A DNA stretch of 6,279 nt from Nocardioidaceae bacterium (GCA_020438665.1 JAGQUE010000203.1:1-6279); one strand, 5' to 3'. Positions 1-5,995 are shown, numbered from the stretch's first letter. Program-made: numbers and translations. Notes: a model not told the origin generated them from the sequence alone.

Positions 1-21
1 CACCCGCGGCGAAGCCGAGCG

Positions 22-759
22 TCACCGGCGGGCGGCGTCGATGAACGCCCGGAGTACGGCGAGCTGCTTGGGCTCGGTCTGCCAGGTGTCCTCGGGGTGC
101 CACTGGACGCCGAGGAACCAGCCGGACGACGAGGGGAGCTCGACGGCCTCGATGACGCCCTCCTCGGAGCGGGCGGTCACCACGAGCCCCTCGCCGAGCT
201 CGGCGAGGCACTGGTGGTGATAGCAGGAGACCTCGACCGCGGCGCCGACGATCGCGCCGGCCGCGGTGCCCTGGTCGACGGTGACGTGGTGGACGTGGTT
301 GCGGTGGTGGCGCATCTCCCCGGTGTGCTCGTCCATGTCCTGGACGAGGGTGCCGCCGCGCGCGACGTTGACGACCTGGGTGCCGCGGCAGACCGACAGG
401 AGCGGCAGACCGGCCGCGAGGGCGACGCGGGCGACCGCGAGGTCGAAGGCGTCCTGCTCGTCGTCGACGTCATAGAGCGAGGCGTGGTCGGGCTGACCGG
501 CCCAGTGGGCGGCCATGTCGCCCCCGCCGGGGAGCAGCACCCCGTCGGCCCAGCGCAGCCGCGCGGCCACCTCATCGTCGGACACGACACCGCCCGGGGC
601 CACCGGGTGGACGAGCAACGGCTCCCCACCGGCGCCATAGACGGCCTCGATCAGGTTGCGTGAGGCCACCATCGCCCGATAGCGCAGCGCGGACGCGCTC
701 TCGGAGAAGCGTGAGGGGATCGCAATGAGCGGCCGCTCGGCGGCCGTGGTGTCGGGCAT
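22..759 (-). CDS. PuuD-like class I glutamine amidotransferase-fold hydrolase (gamma-glutamyl-amine hydrolase family, peptidase C26)
   Basis: A 245-residue cytosolic protein, about the usual length for the PuuD/peptidase C26 family. Members hydrolyse gamma-glutamyl amides such as gamma-glutamyl-GABA. Visible motifs are PGGGD at residues 77-81, the nucleophile elbow LSVCRGTQ with Cys124, an HHQ at 181-183, and GVQWHPED at 217-224 supplying the catalytic His221 and Glu223. The triad is therefore complete. The reading frame stays open far upstream through the preceding gene, but ATG at 759 is chosen because GAAGG (766-770) sits 6 nt before it and the family's N-terminal strand (RPLIAIPSR) follows. 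It begins 16 nt after the FAH-family gene stop and is the last operon gene seen. The substrate is unknown: gamma-glutamyl-GABA is the family default, but the ring-cleavage context also allows a gamma-glutamylated aromatic amine. Family assignment is firm; substrate is open. Confidence 0.9.
   Translation of the reverse strand: MPDTTAAERPLIAIPSRFSESASALRYRAMVASRNLIEAVYGAGGEPLLVHPVAPGGVVSDDEVAARLRWADGVLLPGGGDMAAHWAGQPDHASLYDVDDEQDAFDLAVARVALAAGLPLLSVCRGTQVVNVARGGTLVQDMDEHTGEMRHHRNHVHHVTVDQGTAAGAIVGAAVEVSCYHHQCLAELGEGLVVTARSEEGVIEAVELPSSSGWFLGVQWHPEDTWQTEPKQLAVLRAFIDAARR
730..746. repeat. Inverted repeat in the early codons of the PuuD-like gene
   Basis: CGGCCGC (730-736) and GCGGCCG (740-746) are perfect complements around TCG, covering nucleotides +14 to +30 of the reading frame. 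In mRNA this is a 7-bp hairpin with a 3-nt loop. Function unknown; a stem this size is not rare at this GC content. Confidence 0.35.
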
Positions 760-775
760 CGGGGACCTTCGTGGC

Positions 776-1636
776 TCAGGGCTGCGGGGGCTGGGGCTTG
801 CGGATGCCGCGGAACTCCCAGTCCCCGCCCTGAGCGGTGGAGAGGACCTCCTCGGACTCCGTCGGCTGCGCCCCCACATCATCGCGGATCGGGGTCGGCC
901 CCGACACGATGTGGTTGCGCAGCGTGCCGAGCCCCTCGACCTCGACCTCGACCACGTCGCCGGGATAGACCGTCCGCGAGATCGCGGGGGTCCCCGACAG
1001 CAGCAGGTCACCGGGCTGGAGCGTGATGGTCCGCGCGATGTCCGCGACGAGGTAGTGCATGTCCCACTCCATCTCGTCGGTGTTGCCGTCCTGGCGGACC
1101 TCCCCGTTGACGAGGGTGCGGATCTGCTTGCCGCGGAAGTCCCAGCCCTCGACGACACCCGGCCCCACCGGGCACAGCGTGTCGGCGCCCTTGACCCGCA
1201 GCATCGACCCCGAGTCGGTGTCGCGGAAGTCGTGGAGGCCATAGTCGTTGGCCACGGTGAAGCCGCGGATGTAGTCGCCGGCCTCCTCGGGAGACACGTT
1301 GCGGCAGGTGCGGCCGATCACGATGGCGATCTCGCCCTCATAGTTGAGCCACTTGCAGCGCTCCGGGCGTACGACGGCCGCCTCGTGACCGTTGAGCGCC
1401 GACACCGGCTTGTGGAAGTAGGTCGGCGCCTTCGGCAGCGCCGTCATCAGCTCCTTGACCCGCGAGAGGTAGTTGAGGTGGACGCAGACGATCTTGGTCG
1501 GGGTCACCGGCGGGAGGTGGGTCGCGTCGGCGATGGCCACCTCGCGGCCGTCGCCGGCCACCAGGGTGTCCCCACGCCGTACGACGTCGACGGCGTTGCC
1601 GTCGAGCAGGATCCGGCGGGTCTCACGCAGGGTCAT
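776..1636 (-). CDS. Fumarylacetoacetate hydrolase (FAH) family protein, HpaG-like isomerase/decarboxylase candidate
   Basis: A 286-residue single-domain FAH-fold enzyme. The N-terminal part to about residue 45 is the small cap. The catalytic domain starts at TKIVCVHLNY (47-56). Metal-binding acids are visible as Glu100 and Glu102 in NYEGEIAIVIG and Asp131 in TVANDYGLHD. Lys150 in RVKGADTLCPVGP and the SGTPA motif near 214-218 complete the active site. In the homoprotocatechuate pathway, HpaG (a double-domain protein of about 430 residues in E. coli) isomerises and decarboxylates the HpaE product. A one-domain version next to hpaD and hpaE could do one or both steps, which is inference. Residues 250-286 form a C-terminal tail (with WEFRGIRKP) beyond the usual fold end. 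The ATG at 1636 is preceded by GAGAGG (1643-1648), and the gene starts 12 nt after the dioxygenase stop. Related FAH-fold hydrolases or hydratases of other meta pathways cannot be excluded. Confidence 0.9.
   Translation of the reverse strand: MTLRETRRILLDGNAVDVVRRGDTLVAGDGREVAIADATHLPPVTPTKIVCVHLNYLSRVKELMTALPKAPTYFHKPVSALNGHEAAVVRPERCKWLNYEGEIAIVIGRTCRNVSPEEAGDYIRGFTVANDYGLHDFRDTDSGSMLRVKGADTLCPVGPGVVEGWDFRGKQIRTLVNGEVRQDGNTDEMEWDMHYLVADIARTITLQPGDLLLSGTPAISRTVYPGDVVEVEVEGLGTLRNHIVSGPTPIRDDVGAQPTESEEVLSTAQGGDWEFRGIRKPQPPQP
1587..1605. repeat. Inverted repeat in the early codons of the FAH-family gene
   Basis: TCGACGGC (1587-1594) and GCCGTCGA (1598-1605) are perfect complements around a 3-nt GTT spacer, covering nucleotides +32 to +50 of the reading frame. 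In mRNA this is an 8-bp hairpin with an AAC loop. Function unknown, chance not excluded. Confidence 0.45.
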
Positions 1637-1648
1637 CGAGGTCCTCTC

Positions 1649-2605
1649 TCAGCCGGCCGCGGGGATGTCCGCGCCGGCGCTGCCCATCTGGCGGGTGTAG
1701 TCAGGGTCTTCGGGGGTGGTGTGCGGGCGCGGGAAGCCGCCCTCGGGGCGATCGAACCACAGGTGCACCTGACCGGTGCCGATCGAGTTCTCATAGTCGC
1801 CGTACTGGCGACCGGCCGCGGTGAGGTCCTCCTCGCCGAGAGCGCCCGCCATCATGAGGTAGTGGGCGAACATCGCCTCCGGCCGGTAGCGCATGAACTC
1901 GCCCATCGTGTCGAGCACCCGCTTGTGGTCACCGGCCTTGAACCACCCGATCCGCTCGAGGTCGGCCTGGTAGGCCTCCTGGGTGAAGATGTGCTCGGTG
2001 CCGGCGGCCTCGTGGTCGCGCAGCTGACGCAGCTTCCAGAACGTGTGGGACAGTGCGCCCGACGCGATCAGCACGACCTTGCGGTCGGTCTCGGCGATGG
2101 CCTGACCGATCGCGCGGCCGGCGCGGAGGAAGTCCTCGCCCTCGCCGGTCTGGGCGACCGACACCGAGACCCACTGCTTGTCGAGCCCCTCGCCGAGGAA
2201 CTTCCACATGTTCAGCGACGGGTAGTACATGGGCAGGAACGGGTCGTCGATGGCGGTGATCCACGTCGAGTGCTGCGGGGCCACCCGGTCCATGGCCCAG
2301 GCCAGCTCGGCGTCGCCGCGCCAGTCGTAGGGGATCCGGCACATGCCGCGCGGCAGCTCCTCGGCGGTGAACAGCCCCGCCCGCCGGTCCTGCGCGGTGA
2401 CCACGAACTCCACGGTGGTGAACCAGTGGGAGTCCAGCACGACGACGGTGTCGTAGTCGAGGGTCTCGAAGACCTCGGTCCGCAACACCTCGAGCGCGGG
2501 CCCGAGGCTGAAGTCGCTCCCCTTGTTGAGCTCCTTGCGGGTGCTCTCGGGCAGCATGATCGTCGGCACGTGCGCCAGGATCCCGGCGCCTACGACCTCA
2601 CCCAT
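1649..2605 (-). CDS. hpaD: HpaD-like class III (LigB-type) extradiol dioxygenase, probable 3,4-dihydroxyphenylacetate 2,3-dioxygenase
   Basis: A 318-residue cytosolic non-haem Fe(II) dioxygenase that would open a catecholic ring beside the hydroxyls. Landmarks match the E. coli HpaD type as I remember it: LAHVPT with His12, VLDSHW with His60, ASGALSH with His187 (the likely acid-base histidine), RPEAMFAHYLMMAGAL with Glu243, and the terminal GTGQVHLWF block (276-284). His12, His60 and Glu243 sit where LigB-family metal ligands are expected. The ATG at 2605 is supported by GGAGGAA (2611-2617), five bases upstream. A longer in-frame start at 2734 lies inside the dehydrogenase gene and would add an Arg/Ser-rich nonsense leader. 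The stop of the upstream dehydrogenase is separated from this start by one base, so translational coupling is likely. About 34 residues follow GTGQVHLWF, making it longer than the roughly 283-residue E. coli enzyme. Homoprotocatechuate is the best substrate guess from the neighbours; another substituted catechol is possible. Confidence 0.88.
   Translation of the reverse strand: MGEVVGAGILAHVPTIMLPESTRKELNKGSDFSLGPALEVLRTEVFETLDYDTVVVLDSHWFTTVEFVVTAQDRRAGLFTAEELPRGMCRIPYDWRGDAELAWAMDRVAPQHSTWITAIDDPFLPMYYPSLNMWKFLGEGLDKQWVSVSVAQTGEGEDFLRAGRAIGQAIAETDRKVVLIASGALSHTFWKLRQLRDHEAAGTEHIFTQEAYQADLERIGWFKAGDHKRVLDTMGEFMRYRPEAMFAHYLMMAGALGEEDLTAAGRQYGDYENSIGTGQVHLWFDRPEGGFPRPHTTPEDPDYTRQMGSAGADIPAAG
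2572..2589. repeat. Near-perfect 18-bp palindrome in the early codons of the dioxygenase gene
   Basis: GCGCCAGGATCCCGGCGC is symmetric at 8 of 9 pairs (the sixth pair is mismatched, a G-U wobble in mRNA). It covers nucleotides +17 to +34 of the dioxygenase reading frame. It may be a chance result of GC-rich coding sequence, but it takes the same place in the gene as the dehydrogenase palindrome. Confidence 0.45.
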
Positions 2606-2606
2606 G

Positions 2607-4100
2607 TCATTTCCTCCAACCACTCGGCGCGAAGACCGAGTTCTTGATGTTCGTGTAGAAGTCGAAGCTCCAGACCCCGCCCTCGCGGCCGATGCCCGAC
2701 TGGCCGTTGCCGCCGAACGGCGCCCCGAGGTCACGCACGAAGAAGCAGTTGACCCACACGGTGCCCGCGTCGAGCAGGTCTGACACCCGCTCGGCGCGGT
2801 CGGCGTCGCCGGTGACCAGCGTGGCGGCCAGTCCGAACCGCGTGTCGTTGGCCATCGCGATGGCCTGCTCCTCGGTGTCGAACGTCTCGATCGTGACGAC
2901 CGGACCGAAGACCTCCTCGGTCAGGATCTCCGAGCCGGGCTGGGCCCCGACCAGGATCGTGGGCCGCATATAGAGCCCGCCGAGGTCGTCGTTGGGGCCG
3001 CCTCCGAGCAGGACCCGCGCCCCGTCGGCCACCGCCCGGTCGACCATGGCGACCATCTTGTCGAAGTGGGGTCGGGAGATCAGCGCGGAGACGTCGGTGG
3101 CCTCCTCGCGCGGGTCGCCCTGCGTCAGGCCGGCCGCCTTGGCCACCACGCGCTCGGTGAACTCCTCGGCGATCGAGGAGTCCACCAGCATCCGCGCGGC
3201 CTTGAGGCAGACCTGGCCGGCGTTGTCGAACTGCTCCACGGCCAGGTCGACGGCCAGGTCGAGGTCCGCGTCGGCGAAGACGACCAGCGGCGACTTGCCG
3301 CCCAGCTCGAAGGACAGCGGCACGATGTTGGGTGCGGCCGCCGCCGCGATGACCCCGGCGGTCGGCACCGAACCGGTGAACGCGAGCCGGTTGATGCCGG
3401 GGTGTGAGGTCAGCGGGGCGCCGGCGTCGCGGCCGGTGCCTTGGACGACGTTGAAGACGCCGGCAGGTACGCCGGCCTCGTGCGTGATGTCGGCCAGCAG
3501 GCTCGCGGTGAGCGGAGCCCACTCCGGCGGCTTGAGCACGACGGTGTTGCCCGCCGCCAGCGCGGGACCGATCCGCCAGGTCGCCAGCATCAGTGGCGCG
3601 TTCCACGGCGTGATGATCGCGACGACGCCCGCCGGGTCATAGGTGACCCGCTCGCGGTGACCGCGCCCCGGCACCTCCATGTCGGGATGTCCGAGCTGGT
3701 GCTCGGCATAGTCGGCGAAGAAGCGGAAGTTCATCGCCACCCGCGGCATGACGCCGCGGCGGTGGGAGCGGATCAGCGAGCCGTTGTCGCGGGTCTCCAC
3801 CAGCGACAGCTCCTCGACGCGTGCCTCGACGCCCTCGGCGACGCGACGCAGGATCGCGGATCGCTCGGCCACGGGGAGCGCGGCCCATGCGGGGAACGCT
3901 GCCCGCGCGGCGGCAACCGCTCGGTCGACCTCCTCCGCTCCGGCGGCGTGCACCTGGGCGATCTCGGTCTCGTCGATCGGGGAGATGTCGGCGAACGTCG
4001 TGGCCGACGCGACGCGCTCTCCACCGATCCAGTGGCGTAGATCGACAGTGACGCCCTCGACCACAGTGGTCGAGGGCGTGGCGGGGCTCTGCTCCGTCAT
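2607..4100 (-). CDS. hpaE: HpaE-like NAD(P)+-dependent aldehyde dehydrogenase (5-carboxymethyl-2-hydroxymuconate semialdehyde dehydrogenase)
   Basis: A 497-residue protein of normal aldehyde dehydrogenase superfamily length. In the homoprotocatechuate pathway HpaE oxidises the ring-cleavage semialdehyde made by HpaD. The active site is complete: Asn167 in ITPWNAP, Lys190 in NTVVLKPPE, the cofactor-binding FTGS at 241-244, Glu265 in SFELGGKSP, Cys298 in FDNAGQVCLK, and EEVFGPVV at 395-402. The block FVRDLGAPFGG (454-464) followed by GREGGVWSFDFYT resembles the VRDL...FGG...GREGG end of E. coli HpaE as I recall it, which favours HpaE over a generic or PuuC-type enzyme. The ATG at 4100 is chosen because AAGGAG lies 4 nt upstream; the frame stays open to 4223 but that stretch contains the promoter. 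It is the first gene of the operon, about 54 nt from the predicted transcription start. Oddity: its early codons contain a perfect 29-bp palindrome. Confidence 0.9.
   Translation of the reverse strand: MTEQSPATPSTTVVEGVTVDLRHWIGGERVASATTFADISPIDETEIAQVHAAGAEEVDRAVAAARAAFPAWAALPVAERSAILRRVAEGVEARVEELSLVETRDNGSLIRSHRRGVMPRVAMNFRFFADYAEHQLGHPDMEVPGRGHRERVTYDPAGVVAIITPWNAPLMLATWRIGPALAAGNTVVLKPPEWAPLTASLLADITHEAGVPAGVFNVVQGTGRDAGAPLTSHPGINRLAFTGSVPTAGVIAAAAAPNIVPLSFELGGKSPLVVFADADLDLAVDLAVEQFDNAGQVCLKAARMLVDSSIAEEFTERVVAKAAGLTQGDPREEATDVSALISRPHFDKMVAMVDRAVADGARVLLGGGPNDDLGGLYMRPTILVGAQPGSEILTEEVFGPVVTIETFDTEEQAIAMANDTRFGLAATLVTGDADRAERVSDLLDAGTVWVNCFFVRDLGAPFGGNGQSGIGREGGVWSFDFYTNIKNSVFAPSGWRK
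2611..2617 (-). promoter_or_regulatory. Ribosome binding site of the dioxygenase gene, inside the end of the dehydrogenase gene
   Basis: On the minus strand GGAGGAA precedes ATG (2605) by 5 nt. It lies within the last codons of the dehydrogenase, whose stop (2609-2607) is followed by a single base and then the ATG. This fixes the dioxygenase start and makes re-initiation by terminating ribosomes likely. Confidence 0.8.
4051..4079. repeat. Perfect 29-bp inverted repeat (14+1+14) in the first codons of the dehydrogenase gene
   Basis: The left arm ACGCCCTCGACCAC (4051-4064), a single A (4065) and the right arm GTGGTCGAGGGCGT (4066-4079) are exact reverse complements. It covers nucleotides +22 to +50 of the dehydrogenase reading frame, encoding residues around TPSTTVVEGV. 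In mRNA it would fold into a GC-rich hairpin of about 13 bp with a 3-nt loop, just downstream of the initiating ribosome. In DNA it could be a dimer-binding operator or a cruciform. No T-run follows on either strand, so a classical intrinsic terminator is not supported. The structure is seen directly; the role is unknown. Confidence 0.85.
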
Positions 4101-4104
4101 CGGG

Positions 4105-4110
4105 CTCCTT
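4105..4110 (-). promoter_or_regulatory. Ribosome binding site that decides the dehydrogenase start
   Basis: AAGGAG on the minus strand, 4 nt before the ATG at 4100. The frame remains open upstream, with a possible ATG at 4223. That alternative lies upstream of the predicted -35 box and has no such site, so 4100 is the preferred start. A GTG at Val13 has no ribosome site either. Confidence 0.8.
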
Positions 4111-4148
4111 CGCGGGGGCGGTCGTGGGCAACCGGCGTCAGGGGCGTT

Positions 4149-4164
4149 CGTTAGGGGCCAAACG
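4149..4164. promoter_or_regulatory. Operator-like site 1 over the operon promoter -10 box
   Basis: CGTTAGGGGCCAAACG is an imperfect palindrome in which 6 of 8 base pairs are symmetric (arms CGTT/AACG and GG/CC). It agrees at 14 of 16 positions with the second site at 4243-4258. It covers the downstream part of the -10 box (4161-4166) and the predicted start site of the minus-strand operon, the classical position for a repressor. The binding protein is not in the window. Confidence 0.6.
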
Positions 4165-4189
4165 TATTGGTGAGGCTTGCCAGGGTCAA
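4161..4189 (-). promoter_or_regulatory. Predicted sigma70-type promoter of the hpa-like operon
   Basis: Reading the minus strand, TTGACC (4189-4184) and TACGTT (4166-4161) are separated by exactly 17 nt, a near-consensus housekeeping promoter. The start site is expected near 4154, leaving a leader of about 54 nt before the ATG at 4100. The -10 box and start site are overlapped by operator-like site 1. Predicted from pattern only. Confidence 0.65.
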
Positions 4190-4201
4190 GAAACGTCCAA
4201 G

Positions 4202-4209
4202 AACCGGTT
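4202..4209. promoter_or_regulatory. Central AACCGGTT palindrome between the two -35 boxes
   Basis: An 8-bp perfect palindrome midway between the diverging -35 boxes (4184-4189 and 4217-4222), close to the midpoint of the two operator-like sites. A short inverted pair, CAGGGT (4181-4186) and ACCCTG (4223-4228), flanks it with nearly the same centre. It could be an activator site, but eight bases alone are weak evidence. Confidence 0.3.
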
Positions 4210-4216
4210 TGAAGGC

Positions 4217-4245
4217 TTGGCAACCCTGACTTCGACCCCTATCGT
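4217..4245 (+). promoter_or_regulatory. Predicted sigma70-type promoter of the permease gene
   Basis: TTGGCA (4217-4222) and TATCGT (4240-4245) are separated by exactly 17 nt. The start site is expected near 4252, giving a leader of about 100 nt before the ATG at 4354. The -10 box is overlapped by operator-like site 2. It diverges from the operon promoter, with 27 bp between the two -35 boxes. Predicted from pattern only. Confidence 0.6.
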
Positions 4246-4258
4246 ACGGGGCCAAACG
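4243..4258. promoter_or_regulatory. Operator-like site 2 over the permease promoter -10 box
   Basis: CGTACGGGGCCAAACG, with 5 of 8 symmetric pairs, differs from site 1 at two positions only and shares an uninterrupted GGGGCCAAACG. It begins three bases into the -10 box (4240-4245) and covers the predicted start site of the permease transcript. Relative to its own promoter it sits within one base of the register that site 1 has. Centre-to-centre distance to site 1 is 94 bp. Confidence 0.6.
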
Positions 4259-4262
4259 GCTT

Positions 4263-4286
4263 CGCCTGTGACCTGGCGCACAGGCG
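4263..4286 (+). other. Hairpin in the permease mRNA leader
   Basis: CGCCTGTG (4263-4270) and CACAGGCG (4279-4286) form a perfect 8-bp stem around the loop ACCTGGCG. It would start about 11 nt into the predicted permease transcript. A second, interrupted stem is possible at 4298-4323 (GGGT/ACCC and GGT/ACC). The rest of the 100-nt leader shows no upstream reading frame with a ribosome site and no riboswitch class I recognise. The hairpin may affect mRNA stability or be incidental. Confidence 0.4.
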
Positions 4287-4353
4287 GCGGCCACTCAGGG
4301 TGCGGTGCTCGGTGACCGGACCCGCTGCCCGTCCCCCGATCCCGGAGACCTGC

Positions 4354-5898
4354 ATGTCGAACTCTGAGTCCAGCACCCAGAACCTGCCCCCCAACCCCCA
4401 CGAACACCACGAGATCCTGCCCGGCGAGAACCTGGCGGCCAACAAGCTCGGCATCGCCGGTGTCGTCTTCTTCGTCGTCGCCGCCGCCGCTCCGCTGGTC
4501 GGCATGACCGGCGCGGTTCCCGTCGCGATCGTCCTGGGCAACGGGGCTGCGGCTCCCGGCGCCTACCTCGCCGTCGGTCTCGTCCTGCTCATCTTCAGCG
4601 TCGGCTATGCCGCCATGAGCGGCCAGGTCAGCAACGCGGGCGCGTTCTTCGCCTACGTCGGCCGCGGGCTCGGCATCGTCCCGGGCGTCGGCTCGGCGTT
4701 CGTGTCTCTGTTCGCCTACCTCACCATCCAGCTGGCCGTCTTCGGCTTCTTCGGCGGCCTCGCCTCCTTCCAGCTCAACGAGAAGCTCGGCACCAACCTC
4801 AGCTGGTGGGCATGGTGCCTGATCGCCTGGGCCGTGGTGACGATCCTGTCGATCCTCCAGGTCGATGTCGGCGCCAAGGTCCTCGGCGTCCTGATGCTGC
4901 TCGAGGTGGCCTCGCTGACGCTGATGGCGATCGCCGTCATCGCCCAGGGCGGTGGCCCCGACGGGCTCTCGCTCGGCGCGTCGTTCTCGCCCGGCAACAT
5001 CTTCACCGGCGGCTTCACCGGGTCGGCTGGCATCGCGCTGGCGTTCGCCTTCGCCTCCTACATCGGCTTCGAGGCCACCGCCATCTATGCCGAGGAGACC
5101 AAGAACCCCAAGCGGGCAGTGCCGATCGCGACCTACACCGCCGTCACGCTGATCGCGGTCCTGTTCGCGCTCACGTCGTGGGCCGTGGTGAGCGGCGTCG
5201 GCACCAACAGCGTCGTCGACAAGGTCGCTGCGCAGTCGGGCGACCTAGCCGACCCGGCCGCGGTGATCTTCGGTGTGGCCGACCAGTACGTCGGGGGCTG
5301 GCTGTCCACGACGATGAGCTGGCTGGTCCTGAGCAGCCTCTTCGCGGGTCTGCTCGCCTTCCAGAACAGCGCGGCGCGCTACTTCTTCTCCCTCGGGCGG
5401 GCCGGCGTGCTGCCCAAGGCTCTCGATCACGTCAACGGCCGCGGCGCCCCGCTGGTCGGTGCGCTGGCGACCTCGACCGTCAGCGGCGCCGTGATCGCCT
5501 GGTTCGCCGCCACTGGCAAGGACCCGATCGGGACGATGTTCCTGTGGTTCAGCGCGGTCGCCGTGCTCGCCATCGTGCTGGTGGAGACCCTGGTGTCGGT
5601 GGCCGTCATCGCACACTTCCGCAGGCTCGGCGGCGGCAAGGCGTGGAACACCATGATCGCGCCCATCATCTCGATCGTCGGCCTGGCGGTCGGGGCCTAT
5701 CTGGTGATGGCTCGGTTCGGCCTGCTGGCCGGCACCACCGCAGACGGGGTCGACCCGACGACCCAGACCTTCGGGCTGTCGACGTTCGGCCGGACCCTGG
5801 TCCTGTCCCCGTTCATCGTCTTCGTCGTCGGCGCCCTCGTGGGTGTAGTTCGCCGCTCGGACGAGAACGCCGACGCGGTGGCCGACCTGGTGACCTGA
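4354..5898 (+). CDS. APC-superfamily amino acid/amine permease, 12 predicted membrane segments
   Basis: A 514-residue inner-membrane secondary transporter. After a polar N-terminus (about 30 residues) there are roughly twelve hydrophobic segments near 33-62, 68-88, 110-139, 151-170, 176-197, 224-246, 260-281, 318-338, 366-385, 393-420, 433-454 and 480-499, then a short acidic cytosolic tail. The family signature GFEATAIYAEETKNPKRAVP (238-257) between segments 6 and 7 is clear. APC proteins import amino acids, polyamines or other organic amines; the substrate cannot be read from sequence. The ATG at 4354 is preceded by GGAG (4344-4347) with 6 nt spacing; an in-frame ATG at 4300 has no ribosome site and would add an implausible leader. 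The gene diverges from the catabolic operon and shares its operator-like sites, so import of the operon's substrate or its amine precursor is a reasonable inference. A terminator follows 21 nt after the stop. Confidence 0.92.
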   Translation: MSNSESSTQNLPPNPHEHHEILPGENLAANKLGIAGVVFFVVAAAAPLVGMTGAVPVAIVLGNGAAAPGAYLAVGLVLLIFSVGYAAMSGQVSNAGAFFAYVGRGLGIVPGVGSAFVSLFAYLTIQLAVFGFFGGLASFQLNEKLGTNLSWWAWCLIAWAVVTILSILQVDVGAKVLGVLMLLEVASLTLMAIAVIAQGGGPDGLSLGASFSPGNIFTGGFTGSAGIALAFAFASYIGFEATAIYAEETKNPKRAVPIATYTAVTLIAVLFALTSWAVVSGVGTNSVVDKVAAQSGDLADPAAVIFGVADQYVGGWLSTTMSWLVLSSLFAGLLAFQNSAARYFFSLGRAGVLPKALDHVNGRGAPLVGALATSTVSGAVIAWFAATGKDPIGTMFLWFSAVAVLAIVLVETLVSVAVIAHFRRLGGGKAWNTMIAPIISIVGLAVGAYLVMARFGLLAGTTADGVDPTTQTFGLSTFGRTLVLSPFIVFVVGALVGVVRRSDENADAVADLVT

Positions 5899-5919
5899 TC
5901 GCGCGCAACCTCATCGGGA

Positions 5920-5948
5920 CGGGCCGGGCACCTACGGTGCCCGGCCCG
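5920..5948 (+). terminator. Strong hairpin terminator after the permease gene
   Basis: CGGGCCGGGCACC (5920-5932) and GGTGCCCGGCCCG (5936-5948) are perfect complements around a TAC loop, a 13-bp stem. The following bases (CCTCGTTTCC) contain only a short T-run, as is common for actinobacterial terminators. It lies 21 nt after the permease stop and separates this transcript from the ABC transporter gene. Confidence 0.85.
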
Positions 5949-5995
5949 CCTCGTTTCCGGCAGATTTCTGTTCGGTTTCAGCACCCGAGCCGCGG

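Noticed and set aside
7..17. Small CGGC/GCCG stem just after the last operon gene stop
   Set aside because: Only four base pairs with no T-run visible before the window edge; too small to call a terminator.
760..1242. N-terminal extension of the PuuD-like frame back to 1242
   Set aside because: The added 161 residues are an Arg/Ser/Pro-rich shadow of the FAH-family gene. The ATG at 759 has a ribosome site and is followed directly by the family's first strand.
725..2647. Plus-strand reading frame of 640 codons opposite three operon genes
   Set aside because: It is a GC-driven antisense shadow: low-complexity Arg/Gly/Val/Leu composition, no family motifs, no ribosome site, and it overlaps genes whose active-site residues are all intact.
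3240..3262. Tandem GGCCAGGTCGA copies with a 12-bp period in the dehydrogenase gene
   Set aside because: They encode the repeated Asp-Leu-Ala-Val of helix residues near 281-288 and are explained by protein sequence and codon bias.
4101..4223. Longer dehydrogenase starting at 4223
   Set aside because: This start lies upstream of the predicted -35 box and has no ribosome site, and the added residues do not resemble aldehyde dehydrogenase N-termini.
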